Part shown: one piece after another, positions 28,566-37,485 of the stretch
Numbering within the stretch: position 1 is the first letter of the stretch
Layout of the letters: each line of letters opens with the position of its first letter
Made by a program: the position numbers and the translations under genes
Source of the DNA: Kurthia massiliensis
Lineage (GTDB): Bacteria > Bacillota > Bacilli > Bacillales_A > Planococcaceae
DNA: 64,000 nucleotides
Assembly: GCF_000285555.1 (NCBI RefSeq)
Contig: NZ_HE610998.1
Coordinates: 124,657 to 188,656 of the forward strand
Direction: 5' to 3'
Notes under the pieces: model-generated
Seen by the model: the letters and a program-made list of their open reading frames with translations, nothing else
Databases searched by the model: none
Told to the model about the DNA's origin: nothing

Positions 28566-28668
28566 TGTATCACCTGAATTCTAAATAGTCTCTTCTATCA
28601 TAATACAAAATATGAAAAAGCGGTAATTTTGGATATTTGTATAATTTTATAAATTGATAAAATCCATT

Positions 28669-28687
28669 ATGATAAACATTTTATCAT
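28669..28687. promoter_or_regulatory. 19-bp palindrome, possible Fur-type operator
   Basis: ATGATAAACATTTTATCAT is a perfect palindrome with 8-bp arms and a 3-nt centre. It has the length and TGATAA...TTATCA arms of Fur boxes, although the spacing differs from the classic 7-1-7. It lies between the divergent FhuF-like and 60-aa protein genes. Confidence 0.5.
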
Positions 28688-28798
28688 TCTTAAAAAAGAT
28701 GAAGTCGTTGTCTTTCACAAATGCCCGTTGCATATGTTACGATAATTTTAATGATGTAAAGAGGACTCAGAAAACTTTTATATAAAGGTCGTGTTGAA

Positions 28799-28981
28799 AT
28801 GGAAAAGTATTTTCATATGCTCGTTGCCATTGCGGCAATAATTTCAATTTTGTTCGTCACACATATTATTAGCAGTATGATATTTATCCTCGCCATTTTA
28901 CCGATTAGCATCATTATGTTAGTCGTTGGTGTAATTGTTATTAAAGATACGTTAGGCGCACATGACAGCAAAGTAAACTAA
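28799..28981 (+). CDS. Small membrane protein, 60 aa
   Basis: A 60-residue protein made mostly of two hydrophobic helices (MLVAIAAIISILFVTHII; IFILAILPISIIMLVVGVIV) with a charged end (IKDTLGAHDSKVN). AAAGG lies about 10 nt upstream of the ATG. It is divergent from the FhuF-like gene and ends in a good terminator. Function unknown. Confidence 0.7.
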   Translation: MEKYFHMLVAIAAIISILFVTHIISSMIFILAILPISIIMLVVGVIVIKDTLGAHDSKVN

Positions 28982-29013
28982 AAAAGGTGACTCCATGAAG
29001 GGGTCGCCTTTTT
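28981..29013. terminator. Terminator
   Basis: AAAGGTGACTCC / GGGGTCGCCTTT follows the 60-aa gene, with a T-run. Confidence 0.8.
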
Positions 29014-29026
29014 ATAATTGTATAAT
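29014..29026. repeat. AT 13-mer (ATAATTGTATAAT), copy 1 of 8
   Basis: First exact copy of a motif that is a direct repeat of TATAATT with an 8-bp period. Other exact copies start at 33907, 34325, 39574, 46579, 46646, 54660 and 56249; one-base variants lie at 36165 and 50404. All are intergenic or touch a gene end. Confidence 0.8.
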
Positions 29027-29047
29027 TAGATAATTTTATAAAAATCT

Positions 29048-29821
29048 TTATTTCATATGTTTTCGAATAATTGTTTCGACAATTTGAGGCATCGACTCTA
29101 CATCATTCATCGTAAATGTATAGTTCACATACGATTCGTCCATATCGAATGCTTCTGATAAAAAACTCGTAAATCCACGTGCCTTACGATCAATTTGAAA
29201 TAATACTTCGATTTGTTTGGCGCTCTGCTTCACAAATACTACTTCTAATTCATCTAAATAACCTTTAAATGAACCGGCTGTCGGGACGAACTCATATTCT
29301 TGTACAAACGGATGACGCGTAGACATGCGCAACCCTGCCTTTTCACATTCTACTTCACGTAATTGAAAGCCTAGCTCTTTAATAGTCGTTAATAAATGAC
29401 TTACAAGTGGCGCCGGACGAATTGTCACTGCGTCTTTATCATTTGGGTCTACCGCCATTTTTATATCTACGCCTGTGTGCAACCATGCTTTCGTACGCCC
29501 AAATGTCGCCGGTGCATCGTACGGCAAATTGAATGAAAATGGTATCGTTTTTTCTATGCCAGCTTCAATCATAAACGGGTCTGTAATTTTTTTCGTTAAA
29601 ATAGAAGCCGTATCTTCATACGATTTATCACCGCTTTTATTCGTAAAATTAATATCTAAAGATAAATAAATAGCATCAATCTTCTGAGCGACATTTCCAC
29701 CTTTAATGTGCACATCTCCTTGAATTAAATCTCCTGCTGTATACGTATCGTGATCGAGTACTGTATCAACAGTTGCTGCACCGATACCAAAACTTGCGAG
29801 TGCCTTCTGAAAAATCGACAT
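29048..29821 (-). CDS. spo0M: Spo0M-like sporulation-control protein
   Basis: A 257-residue protein of the SpoOM/arrestin-like family. The start IFQKALASFGIGAATVDTVL with DHDTYTAGDLIQGDVHIKGG is typical of Spo0M. In Bacillus it affects Spo0A-dependent sporulation and cytokinesis. In this host it need not imply sporulation, since Spo0M also occurs in non-spore-formers. GGGGAGG precedes the ATG. It is monocistronic. Confidence 0.93.
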   Translation of the reverse strand: MSIFQKALASFGIGAATVDTVLDHDTYTAGDLIQGDVHIKGGNVAQKIDAIYLSLDINFTNKSGDKSYEDTASILTKKITDPFMIEAGIEKTIPFSFNLPYDAPATFGRTKAWLHTGVDIKMAVDPNDKDAVTIRPAPLVSHLLTTIKELGFQLREVECEKAGLRMSTRHPFVQEYEFVPTAGSFKGYLDELEVVFVKQSAKQIEVLFQIDRKARGFTSFLSEAFDMDESYVNYTFTMNDVESMPQIVETIIRKHMK

Positions 29822-30017
29822 GTGTATCCTCCCCTGTTCGTTTCTATATATACGAATAAAGATAAAATCTGTTTCACTTCTGTAGCAAAAACAGGACTTT
29901 TCTAATAGAAGCCCATTGATATGACAGTTATTTTCATGAAACCTTTCACATCTCTTAACAATAGGACTTATTCAGCGTAAAATAGATTTATACTTATGCA
30001 TCTAGAAGGGGTGTATC

Positions 30018-30833
30018 ATGGAAGGAATTATCCACGTTTTTCTTATTACGATTACACAATTGTTTCAACTATTAGGCGTGATTTTTTTCTTCGGCTTTTT
30101 ATTGAAATGGATCGGTGAGCAATCGCTTTCTCATTATAAATATGGTAGCAAGCTTTTTAACTTTATGTCGATGATTGGCACCCCCGTACATGAATTCGGT
30201 CATTTTTTTATGTGTAAAGTGTTTCGTTACGAAGTCGACCATGTCGTTTGGTATCAGAAGCCGAACATTGATGGGACACTCGGATATGTGAACTTTTCAT
30301 ATAATCCAACGAGTATTTATCAACGAGTTGGCAAATTTTTCGTCGGAATTGGTCCACTATTTTCAGGACCTTTCGTTATTTTTGTATTACTATATTTATT
30401 ATTACCAGATGCTTATCATGCCATCGATGATCAAATAGGCGCCACCGCACCTGTTTGGCGTATTGAAACTATGCAACAAATTTTACATTTAAGTTGGACA
30501 TTCGTCGTTGCCCTTTTTAACGTAGAACATGCGTTAAGCATTCAATTTTATATCTTTTTAGTGTTATCGTGCTCGATCGCCGTTCATATTCGATTAAGTA
30601 AACCAGATTTAGAAAGTGCTTCAAGCGGCATTGTAGCGATTACCATTTTATTATTTTTCTTCAACTGTATTTCGCAATTTTTACATTTACCATTATCTCG
30701 CTTCGTCATGCATGGCGTTGCCTATTTTAACGCATTTTACATTTCTATTATGATCGTTATTACAGTCATTTCTTTATTGTTTTATATGATTAGCATCATT
30801 TGGGGCATTATGAAAAATCGTACGACTGCCTGA
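30018..30833 (+). CDS. M50-like polytopic membrane protein
   Basis: A 271-residue protein with about six to seven membrane helices. It has an HExxH motif (H-E-F-G-H in GTPVHEFGHFFMCKVFRYEV) at the N-terminal third, as in M50 site-2-type proteases. No second ligand motif of the NxxPxxxxDG kind is seen, so it may belong to the M50B-like group or be inactive. AAGGGGTG precedes the ATG. The partner or substrate is unknown. Confidence 0.7.
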   Translation: MEGIIHVFLITITQLFQLLGVIFFFGFLLKWIGEQSLSHYKYGSKLFNFMSMIGTPVHEFGHFFMCKVFRYEVDHVVWYQKPNIDGTLGYVNFSYNPTSIYQRVGKFFVGIGPLFSGPFVIFVLLYLLLPDAYHAIDDQIGATAPVWRIETMQQILHLSWTFVVALFNVEHALSIQFYIFLVLSCSIAVHIRLSKPDLESASSGIVAITILLFFFNCISQFLHLPLSRFVMHGVAYFNAFYISIMIVITVISLLFYMISIIWGIMKNRTTA

Positions 30834-30837
30834 CAAG

Positions 30838-30965
30838 AGGCTGGGACAAAACATTTCATTTTCCTTTTTTAGCATTCGCAACAAAAAACCGGAACCGCGC
30901 CACAGCGCGATCCCGGTTTTTTTATGCTCATTTGAGATGGTGCTTTTACACTTATGTCCCAGCCT
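30838..30965. repeat. Copy R4 of the dispersed GGCTGGGAC element
   Basis: A complete copy in the same orientation as R2, with hairpin CCGGAACCGCGC / GCGCGATCCCGG. It lies directly after the M50-like gene, consistent with use as a terminator. The next ~290 bp to 31255 hold AT-rich promoter sequence of the acetate operon and nothing else I can name. Confidence 0.9.
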
Positions 30966-31255
30966 CTTTTTTATGACATGTGTAGATAAAAATCTACATT
31001 ATGACATAATTTTTTTACTTTTTCATCAATTTGTTTTTAAAGAAAATGATAATATTTTTACATTAAACACTGTTATCATAGCGGGTTTAACATAACGAAA
31101 ATATCGTTTTTTAAAGATTTTAATTATCATAAAGCAGAAAATTTTATTTTTTTCGATAAAAAATGTTGCTTTTTGTAAAACTTTCAAATATTATTACATC
31201 AAGAGGATTAATGAATCCTTCACCAACAATTAAGTTCATAAAGGAGGGAAACCGC

Positions 31256-31639
31256 ATGGAACAAAATGTTGATCGTCAAATTTTAAAAGATGAAGTCGAT
31301 GCGAAAAATATTCCGCAAAATGGTGTTATTACGGAACAAGAATACGTAAATATTTCTGAAAGTTCTGAATTCAAAGCGCTTTCAAATCGTAAGGCGAAAT
31401 TTATCGTCCCTATGTCTATCACTTTCCTCGTATTGTACTTCTTATTACCGCTATTATCTTCTTTTACATCTGTACTCGATGGTAAAGCAGTAGGGGATAT
31501 TACTTGGATTTGGGTTTATTCATTAGGTTTGTTCATTATGGTTTGGGTGTTAACAGTTATTTATGTAAAGAAAGCTGCTACATTTGATAAAGATGCAGAC
31601 GCTATTAACGAGAAGGCAAAGGCTGGTGAGTATAAATGA
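31256..31639 (+). CDS. DUF485 family protein, partner of the acetate symporter
   Basis: A 127-residue protein of the YjcH/DUF485 family with two membrane helices (FIVPMSITFLVLYFLLPLLS; IWVYSLGLFIMVWVLTVIYV). It probably stabilises or assists the following ActP-like symporter, whose start it overlaps by 4 bp (ATGA). AAAGGAGGG lies 7 nt before the ATG at 31256; upstream in-frame codons are not needed. Confidence 0.9.
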   Translation: MEQNVDRQILKDEVDAKNIPQNGVITEQEYVNISESSEFKALSNRKAKFIVPMSITFLVLYFLLPLLSSFTSVLDGKAVGDITWIWVYSLGLFIMVWVLTVIYVKKAATFDKDADAINEKAKAGEYK

Positions 31640-33180
31640 GTGGAATTGGGATTTTCTTCTTCGTTGCAATCGTAGGTTTAACGTTATTCGTAACATACTT
31701 AGCTTCTAAACGAAACAATTCTGCTGCTGATTTCTATACAGCAGGGGGCGGTTTAACAGGTTGGCAAAACGGTATCGCAATCGCTGGTGACTATTTATCT
31801 GCTGCATCATTCTTGGGGATTGCCGGCGCGATCGCATTATTCGGTTTCGATGGTTTCTTCTATAGCTTAGGTTATTTAGTTGCTTACTTAGTCGTACTTT
31901 ATATTGTCGCTGAGCCATTACGTAACTTAGGTAAATACACATTAGCAGATATGATTACAGCACGTTTTAATCAAAAGAAAATTCGCGCAACTGCAGCGGT
32001 AAGTTCAATCGTTATCGTATTATTCTATATGATTGCACAACTTGTTGGTGCTGGAGCGCTCATTCAATTATTATTAGGCATCGATTATAAAGTAGCCGTA
32101 TTAATCGTAGGTGTCATGATGACAATTTACGTTTTATGGGGCGGTATGGGTGCTACGAGCTGGGTGCAAATTATTAAAGCCGTTCTACTAATGATCGGTA
32201 CAGTTATTATCTCAGTATTAGTACTTGCGAAGTTTAACTTCAACATTTTAGAAATGTTCTCAACAGTATCTCAAACGAATGGTAACGGTGAAGCATTCTT
32301 AAATGCCGGTCTGAAATATACGAACGGTATTGATACGATGTCAATGATGATCGCGCTTGTATTAGGTACAGCCGGTTTACCGCACATCTTAATGCGTTTC
32401 TTCACAGTAAAAGATGCAAAAACAGCCCGTTCTTCTATTAACTGGGCAACATGGATCGTTGGTATTTTCTATATTTTAACAATCTTCTTAGGCTTCGGTG
32501 CTGCGGCATTCGTAGGTTCTGAAAAAATCGTTGCAGCGAATGCAGCTGGTAACATGGCCGCACCGCTACTTGCGCAATACCTTGGTGGCGACATTTTAAT
32601 GTCATTCATCTGTGCGGTTGCCTTCGCAACAATTTTAGCAGTAGTTGCAGGTCTTGTATTATCAGGCGCATCTGCATTTGCACATGATATTTATGGGCAA
32701 GTAATTAAAAAAGGTAACATCACTGAGAAACAGCAAATGGTTGCTGCACGTTGGGCATCAGTTGGCGTAGCTGTATTCTCAATCGTACTTGCATTATTCG
32801 CACAAACGTTAAACGTTGCCTTCTTAGTATCACTTGCATTCTGTATCGCTGCATCTGCAAACTTACCAGTAATCATTTACACGATCTACTACAAAAAGTT
32901 CAATACAACAGGTGCGATGGCTGCAATGCTTGCAGGTCTTGGTTCAGCACTAATTTTAGTGGCAATGAGTCCAAACATCTGGTCACCTGATGGATCAGCA
33001 ATTTTAATAGGTGAAGCTTTATTCCCATTAACAAACCCAGCCATCATTTCTGTTCCACTCGGTTTCTTAGCTGGTTGGATTGGCTCAATTGTTGGTGAAA
33101 GAGCAAATGCACGAAAATATGCTGAAGTAAAAGTAAATGCCACAACAGGCTTAAATGTTAGTGATTCAGTAGACCACTAA
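31636..33180 (+). CDS. actP: Cation:acetate symporter (ActP-like)
   Basis: A 514-residue SSS-family transporter with 13 membrane helices. The sequence RNNSAADFYTAGGGLTGWQN and GIAIAGDYLSAASFLGIAGA is typical of acetate symporters, and the DUF485 gene directly upstream supports acetate or short-chain acid uptake. It ends before two hairpins. Codon use is optimised (strong tta/gca bias), suggesting good expression. A second acetate transporter of a different family lies at 49.0 kb. Confidence 0.93.
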   Translation: MSGIGIFFFVAIVGLTLFVTYLASKRNNSAADFYTAGGGLTGWQNGIAIAGDYLSAASFLGIAGAIALFGFDGFFYSLGYLVAYLVVLYIVAEPLRNLGKYTLADMITARFNQKKIRATAAVSSIVIVLFYMIAQLVGAGALIQLLLGIDYKVAVLIVGVMMTIYVLWGGMGATSWVQIIKAVLLMIGTVIISVLVLAKFNFNILEMFSTVSQTNGNGEAFLNAGLKYTNGIDTMSMMIALVLGTAGLPHILMRFFTVKDAKTARSSINWATWIVGIFYILTIFLGFGAAAFVGSEKIVAANAAGNMAAPLLAQYLGGDILMSFICAVAFATILAVVAGLVLSGASAFAHDIYGQVIKKGNITEKQQMVAARWASVGVAVFSIVLALFAQTLNVAFLVSLAFCIAASANLPVIIYTIYYKKFNTTGAMAAMLAGLGSALILVAMSPNIWSPDGSAILIGEALFPLTNPAIISVPLGFLAGWIGSIVGERANARKYAEVKVNATTGLNVSDSVDH

Positions 33181-33198
33181 TATAAACACCAATAGAAG

Positions 33199-33264
33199 AA
33201 ACTCGTAGCAATGGCTGCGAGTTTTTTTTACGCGTAAAAAAAGAAACCGACAAAAATCGGTTTC
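33199..33264. terminator. Two adjacent hairpins
   Basis: AACTCG / CGAGTT with T8 (+) terminates the acetate operon, and AGAAACCGA / TCGGTTTCT terminates the convergent yjdI-like gene on the minus strand. Confidence 0.85.
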
Positions 33265-33271
33265 TCCTATG

Positions 33272-33505
33272 TTATTTACGAATATAGTGGAGTGCGCCTG
33301 ATGGACACGTCTCGATAACACGCGCTACTTCATCTGCGGAAGCATTGTCTGCGATAATCCATGGTTTACGTTTTGTATCAAATACGTCCCTATTCCCATT
33401 CACACAATTACCCGAGTGCTGACAAATATCTAAATTAAAAAAAATATCCACTGCTTCTCCAGAATACTTACGATACCCATTGTCTAATAATTGCTGTTCA
33501 TTCAT
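33272..33505 (-). CDS. YjdI family (4Fe-4S) mono-cluster protein
   Basis: A 77-residue iron-sulfur protein (Fer4_19). Cys are found in CQHSGNC and ETCPSGAL, giving the motif of the YjdI family; VFDTKRKPWIIADNASADEV is also typical. No clear ribosome site precedes the ATG. Two YjdJ-like acetyltransferases lie upstream on the same strand, an arrangement related to yjdI-yjdJ of enterobacteria. Function unknown. Confidence 0.85.
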   Translation of the reverse strand: MNEQQLLDNGYRKYSGEAVDIFFNLDICQHSGNCVNGNRDVFDTKRKPWIIADNASADEVARVIETCPSGALHYIRK

Positions 33506-33617
33506 ATCGACTGCTATCTATATCAACTATAAGTCGATGACATACGATAGCAGCTTTCACCTCTCTTTCAGCTTTCCTATTTATTCTATGCTTTTCAGAG
33601 ACTGTTCACAACTTCCC

Positions 33618-33890
33618 TTATTTTCGCCATACGTCCTCATATTCAGGAATACGCTCGAACTGCCCTTTTGCAAATGGGCATAACGGAATAATCGTTTTAT
33701 CGTCAGCACGCGCTTTGTCGACAACTTTTTTCACGAGTTGATTCGCAATTCCTTGGCCACGTAGTTGATCATCAACAAATGTGTGATCGATAATGAAGAA
33801 CTCATCGTTCGGTTGTGTAAATGTAATTTCTGCTAACGTATTGCCATTATCCTCAATAAAAAAGCGACCTTCTTCTTGTGAAAATTCCAT
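33618..33890 (-). CDS. GNAT N-acetyltransferase, YjdJ-like (90 aa)
   Basis: A small one-domain acetyltransferase. RGQGIANQLVKKVVDKARAD holds the acetyl-CoA loop, after the strand FFIIDHTFVDDQL; KTIIPLCPFAKGQFERIPEY ends the fold. It is paralogous to the next gene upstream (33940-34218), with the same RGQG/KGQG, VVDKARAD and PLCP[FY]AK segments. AAGGAG precedes the ATG. Confidence 0.87.
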   Translation of the reverse strand: MEFSQEEGRFFIEDNGNTLAEITFTQPNDEFFIIDHTFVDDQLRGQGIANQLVKKVVDKARADDKTIIPLCPFAKGQFERIPEYEDVWRK

Positions 33891-33906
33891 GTTTCACACT
33901 CCTTGG

Positions 33907-33919
33907 ATTATACAATTAT
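33907..33919. repeat. AT 13-mer, copy 2
   Basis: ATTATACAATTAT, exact reverse-complement copy, just upstream of the 90-aa GNAT start. Confidence 0.8.
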
Positions 33920-33939
33920 ATTTTTATCAAAATACACAA

Positions 33940-34218
33940 TTATCCTTTTTGATACCATACATCCGCATACGCTGGCGTTTTTTCAAATTGACTTTTAGCA
34001 TACGGACATAGCGGTAAAATTTTTAAGCCATCAGCACGCGCTTTGTCGACGACACGTTTTACAAGCTCTTTTCCGACACCTTGTCCTTTCAATGATTCAT
34101 CGACACCAGTATGTGTAATGACATAATATGCTTTTCCACTCGGGTGCATAAAATCGATTTCAGCAATCCGCTGCTTTTGTTGCTCTAAATAAAAGCGACC
34201 TTGTTCATGAAAATCCAT
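33940..34218 (-). CDS. GNAT N-acetyltransferase, YjdJ-like (92 aa)
   Basis: A second YjdJ-type acetyltransferase (DESLKGQGVGKELVKRVVDK; LKILPLCPYAKSQFEKTPAY). I start at ATG 34218, 7 nt after GGGGG; an adjacent ATG at 34221 is slightly too close. It and the 90-aa paralogue arose by tandem duplication; they are separated by ~50 bp that carries an AT 13-mer. Confidence 0.87.
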   Translation of the reverse strand: MDFHEQGRFYLEQQKQRIAEIDFMHPSGKAYYVITHTGVDESLKGQGVGKELVKRVVDKARADGLKILPLCPYAKSQFEKTPAYADVWYQKG

Positions 34219-34324
34219 CATCTTCCCCCTTTTCAATTGTATAGTTATGTATTCCCGAAGTTCTTTAAAAATATACATAGACAAAATGAAGTAGTTGTAT
34301 AGTATATATTTATAAAAATATATG

Positions 34325-34337
34325 ATTATACAATTAT
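34325..34337. repeat. AT 13-mer, copy 3
   Basis: ATTATACAATTAT inside a longer AT stretch (about 34284-34345) between divergent genes. Confidence 0.8.
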
Positions 34338-34452
34338 ACAAAACTTAAAAAGTGGAATATTCAGATATATTTTGTGGTATTATACGCGTAGATATTGCAA
34401 ATGTGTTAGGCCGTTCTTGGGTTATTCAATCACTCTAAGGAGGAATATTACA

Positions 34453-35220
34453 ATGAAGTTATTAAAGGCAACACTTGCTGTTGCGATTGCTACTTCGACA
34501 CTTGCTACTGTTACATTGCCGATTACATCTCATGCTGAAACGGTTAAAAAAGTAAAAACGACTACAATGTATACGAATCATGGAGTAAACGTGCGAAAAG
34601 CTCCATCAGTGACGTCTGATGTATTAGGCGTCTTGCCGAAAAACGAGAAAATTAAAGTTGTCAAAAAAATTAACAAAATTTGGTATGAGATTTTATATAA
34701 CGATCAAAAAGCTTACGTAAGTGCGGATTACGTAAGTAAAAAGCGTGTCGTCACATTACCGAAAGTTGTTGAAAAAGGATATGTACAAAATACGAATGGT
34801 ATTCCACTAAACGTCCGTGCAAAAGCTTCTACAAAAAGTGCAATTATCGGCACGATTAAACTAGGTGCAACCGTACATTTAACGAAAAAATATTCAACAA
34901 AGAAAAATGTAGAATGGTATGAAGTCGTCCATAACAATCAAGTTGGTTATGTAGTGAGCCAATACGTTGGTTTTAAAAAGGCTCCAACGCCAGCACCAAC
35001 TGTCGTGAAAAACGGGACGGTACGTAACGTCACATTAAATGTGCGCGCGAAGCCATCAGATACGTCTAAAGTCCTCGGGAAATTAAAACCTGGTATTGTT
35101 GTGACGTTTACTGAAAAATATACGACAGCATCTAAAGATCAATGGCTAAAAATTAAATATAAAAAAGGTACTGCTTACGTTTCAAAACAATATATCGATT
35201 TTTTAATTCCTGCGCCTTAA
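34453..35220 (+). CDS. Secreted protein with three SH3b repeats
   Basis: A 255-residue exported protein with a Sec signal peptide (MKLLKATLAVAIATSTLATV, cleavage near SHAET). The mature part is three bacterial SH3 domains: VNVRKAPSVTSDVLGVL, LNVRAKASTKSAIIGTI and LNVRAKPSDTSKVLGKL are their equivalent strands. No hydrolase domain is attached, so it likely binds cell wall. AAGGAGG precedes the ATG at 34453. Confidence 0.88.
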   Translation: MKLLKATLAVAIATSTLATVTLPITSHAETVKKVKTTTMYTNHGVNVRKAPSVTSDVLGVLPKNEKIKVVKKINKIWYEILYNDQKAYVSADYVSKKRVVTLPKVVEKGYVQNTNGIPLNVRAKASTKSAIIGTIKLGATVHLTKKYSTKKNVEWYEVVHNNQVGYVVSQYVGFKKAPTPAPTVVKNGTVRNVTLNVRAKPSDTSKVLGKLKPGIVVTFTEKYTTASKDQWLKIKYKKGTAYVSKQYIDFLIPAP

Positions 35221-35234
35221 ATCATTCATCAGTC

Positions 35235-35269
35235 AAAAAGTACGTATTTCTTAGAAATGCGTACTTTTT
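35235..35269. terminator. Terminator of SH3b gene
   Basis: AAAAAGTACGTATTTCT / AGAAATGCGTACTTTTT with a small loop. Confidence 0.85.
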
Positions 35270-35303
35270 ATATGCTATGATTAGGTCATAAGGAGTGGAT
35301 TTT

Positions 35304-36158
35304 ATGTGGCAACGAACGGAGACGACAAAACAAGTCGTTATAGAAGGTAAACAATATACATTGACCCAATTAGTAGCGACAAAAACTTTTACCGTAGTAG
35401 GTCGGGAAATTGTTGCACAAACGCGTGGTGGTTGGATTTGTGATACAACGACATTTCCGACAAATGCTTGGTGCGATGAAAATAGTTACATGATCAATAG
35501 TCACTTAACAGGCGAACTTTATATCGAAAAATCTCAGATAATTGATTCTACAATTGAATGCTTTAATGGGCACTTAAAAGATGCACATATTTTTTACAGC
35601 CAATTAAAGAGCGATACTTTCGATATCATTGGTACAATGACTTTAACCGCTTTACGCGCGATGAGCACCGAATTTTTCATACATGGAGAAGGCAAAATGA
35701 TGGATTGTGCCTTTCATGGCAATGTGGCTATTCATGGTACGTTTCAAATGATTACGTCTGAGTGGCGTGGTAAAACATTGCAACTTGCAGATGAAACGAT
35801 GTGGCAACATGTCCACGCCACGATTCAAGAGGCTACTTTCCGTCACACGATATGTAAAAAACTAACGGCACATCATGACGAACTGACAATGACGACGAGT
35901 ACTGTCATCAGAGTAGACCTACACGGGAAGCAATTTTATATTACAGATGCTACTTGGTATGATGTGGATTTATCACTCGCTTATGCATCTATCTCTAAAA
36001 GTACATTCAATGACCTTCTCATTTTCTCACCTCTAGGTACACTGGCATTAAAAGCACCAAATATCGAAGGAGAAGGATTTAACGTCCATCACGAAAAAAT
36101 CTCCGTACAGATCGACCAACAAGAACCACTCGTTTTAACGAGATATCTTTTATATTAA
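35304..36158 (+). CDS. Hypothetical protein, repeat-like beta fold
   Basis: A 284-residue soluble protein without signal or helix segments. Short alternating stretches (SHLTGELYIEKSQIIDSTIE, DAHIFYSQLKSDTFDIIG) suggest a right-handed beta-helix, as in bactofilin or pentapeptide-like proteins, but I cannot assign a family. AAGGAGTGG lies 7 nt before the ATG at 35304, preferred over an in-frame upstream start. Function unknown. Confidence 0.65.
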   Translation: MWQRTETTKQVVIEGKQYTLTQLVATKTFTVVGREIVAQTRGGWICDTTTFPTNAWCDENSYMINSHLTGELYIEKSQIIDSTIECFNGHLKDAHIFYSQLKSDTFDIIGTMTLTALRAMSTEFFIHGEGKMMDCAFHGNVAIHGTFQMITSEWRGKTLQLADETMWQHVHATIQEATFRHTICKKLTAHHDELTMTTSTVIRVDLHGKQFYITDATWYDVDLSLAYASISKSTFNDLLIFSPLGTLALKAPNIEGEGFNVHHEKISVQIDQQEPLVLTRYLLY

Positions 36159-36379
36159 AGCTTTTTATACAATTATTTTTTTATCATTTTATACTAAATA
36201 AATAAAAAAGCACTATAAAAGTAGATGATTTATACGGACAATCTACTGTTTTTTATATGTGCCGTTTTATTGGCTCATGACCGGGAATGAGTAAGATGTC
36301 CCTTCTATATTTCTATCTATATCCTCAAGCATTTTCAAATGAAAATGCTTATACTAACGAGCGAAGGAGCTGAAAAATC

Positions 36380-37258
36380 ATGAAAAAATGGCGTTACCTG
36401 TTTACGGTTTTTATTTTATTCTTATTCGTACTTCCTATTTCACATGCAGACGCAGCTGTCAGTTCATCTAAAGGGGACAACGCACTTTCTCAATTAACAC
36501 AACGTCACGGTCAGTTTGTCAATATTGTTCCGACACATATCGTCGATGATGAAGCACAGACAACTATTATTAAATATCGAGTAAAAAACGGTGTGATTCA
36601 TACGCCACATGCGGGCAATACGACAAATCATAAAGCAGTTGCACAAAATGCAGCATTGCATAAACAACTATGGAATGATTTTGTATTGGCCATTCCAGCG
36701 AGTAAACGTCAGCAAGTAACAAACTTTACAATTTTCACAGATGGTCATAACAACGATCAAGCATATGTACAACCGAATGATTCATCGTGGAAAACTTGGA
36801 CACTTGCGATTGACTACAAAGACGCGCTTGATCAACCAAATAATTTTTATGCAACACTCGTTCATGAAACAGCCCATTTAGTATCTTTTAAAACGACACA
36901 ATGGACAAAAACACAAAGCTGTACGAACTATGTTTCAAATGGCACATGCATGAACAAAAATTCTCACTTAAATCGCTTCTACCAAAAATTTTGGCAAGGA
37001 CCGATTCATCAAGATTGGTTAAAATATGGTAAACAAGCGAACTCATTGTATATGAAGTATCCTTCATCGTTTGTGGATCAATATGCGGCAGCTTCACCGG
37101 AAGAAGACTTTGCAGAAAGCTTTATGTACTTCGTCTTCAGTGAACGACCAACGACCGTTCAAACGAGAGCCCAACAAAAAATTGATTTTTTCTATAACTA
37201 TGATGGTATGGTTCATTTACGCAATGCCATTCTGACAAAACTAAATCAACATTATTAA
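36380..37258 (+). CDS. Secreted zincin-type metalloprotease-like protein
   Basis: A 292-residue exported protein with a signal peptide (cleavage near SHADA). It has H-E-T-A-H (YATLVHETAHLVSF, about 160-175) and later PEEDFAESFMYFV, which provides the third ligand Glu expected of gluzincins related to putative zinc metallopeptidases. Two Cys between them (SCTNY, GTCMN) may form a disulfide. AAGGAG precedes the ATG. It stands alone. Activity is likely but not shown. Confidence 0.78.
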   Translation: MKKWRYLFTVFILFLFVLPISHADAAVSSSKGDNALSQLTQRHGQFVNIVPTHIVDDEAQTTIIKYRVKNGVIHTPHAGNTTNHKAVAQNAALHKQLWNDFVLAIPASKRQQVTNFTIFTDGHNNDQAYVQPNDSSWKTWTLAIDYKDALDQPNNFYATLVHETAHLVSFKTTQWTKTQSCTNYVSNGTCMNKNSHLNRFYQKFWQGPIHQDWLKYGKQANSLYMKYPSSFVDQYAAASPEEDFAESFMYFVFSERPTTVQTRAQQKIDFFYNYDGMVHLRNAILTKLNQHY

Positions 37259-37266
37259 TCAAAACG

Positions 37267-37292
37267 AAGCACCTTTATAAAATAAGGTGCTT
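37267..37292. terminator. Terminator
   Basis: AAGCACCTT / AAGGTGCTT followed by T-run. Confidence 0.8.
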
Positions 37293-37485
37293 TTTATATT
37301 TTTATTAAATTATACACTTATAAAAATATACTTTTGTAATGTTATACTCTATCATTTGTTTTAAAGGTATTTTTTCTCAAATACGTTAGACCATAATGAA
37401 TCTAAATTATGGAACTTTTTGATTTCGATGTTTAATTTTTTTGTGAAATGGTAAAATATATATATTGTAGAAAGAGGCGATTTTT

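Noticed and set aside
29048-29821. Proof that the host sporulates (Spo0M, SpoIIM family, GerMN-like)
   Set aside because: All three families occur in non-sporulating Firmicutes; no sporulation-specific gene is in the window.
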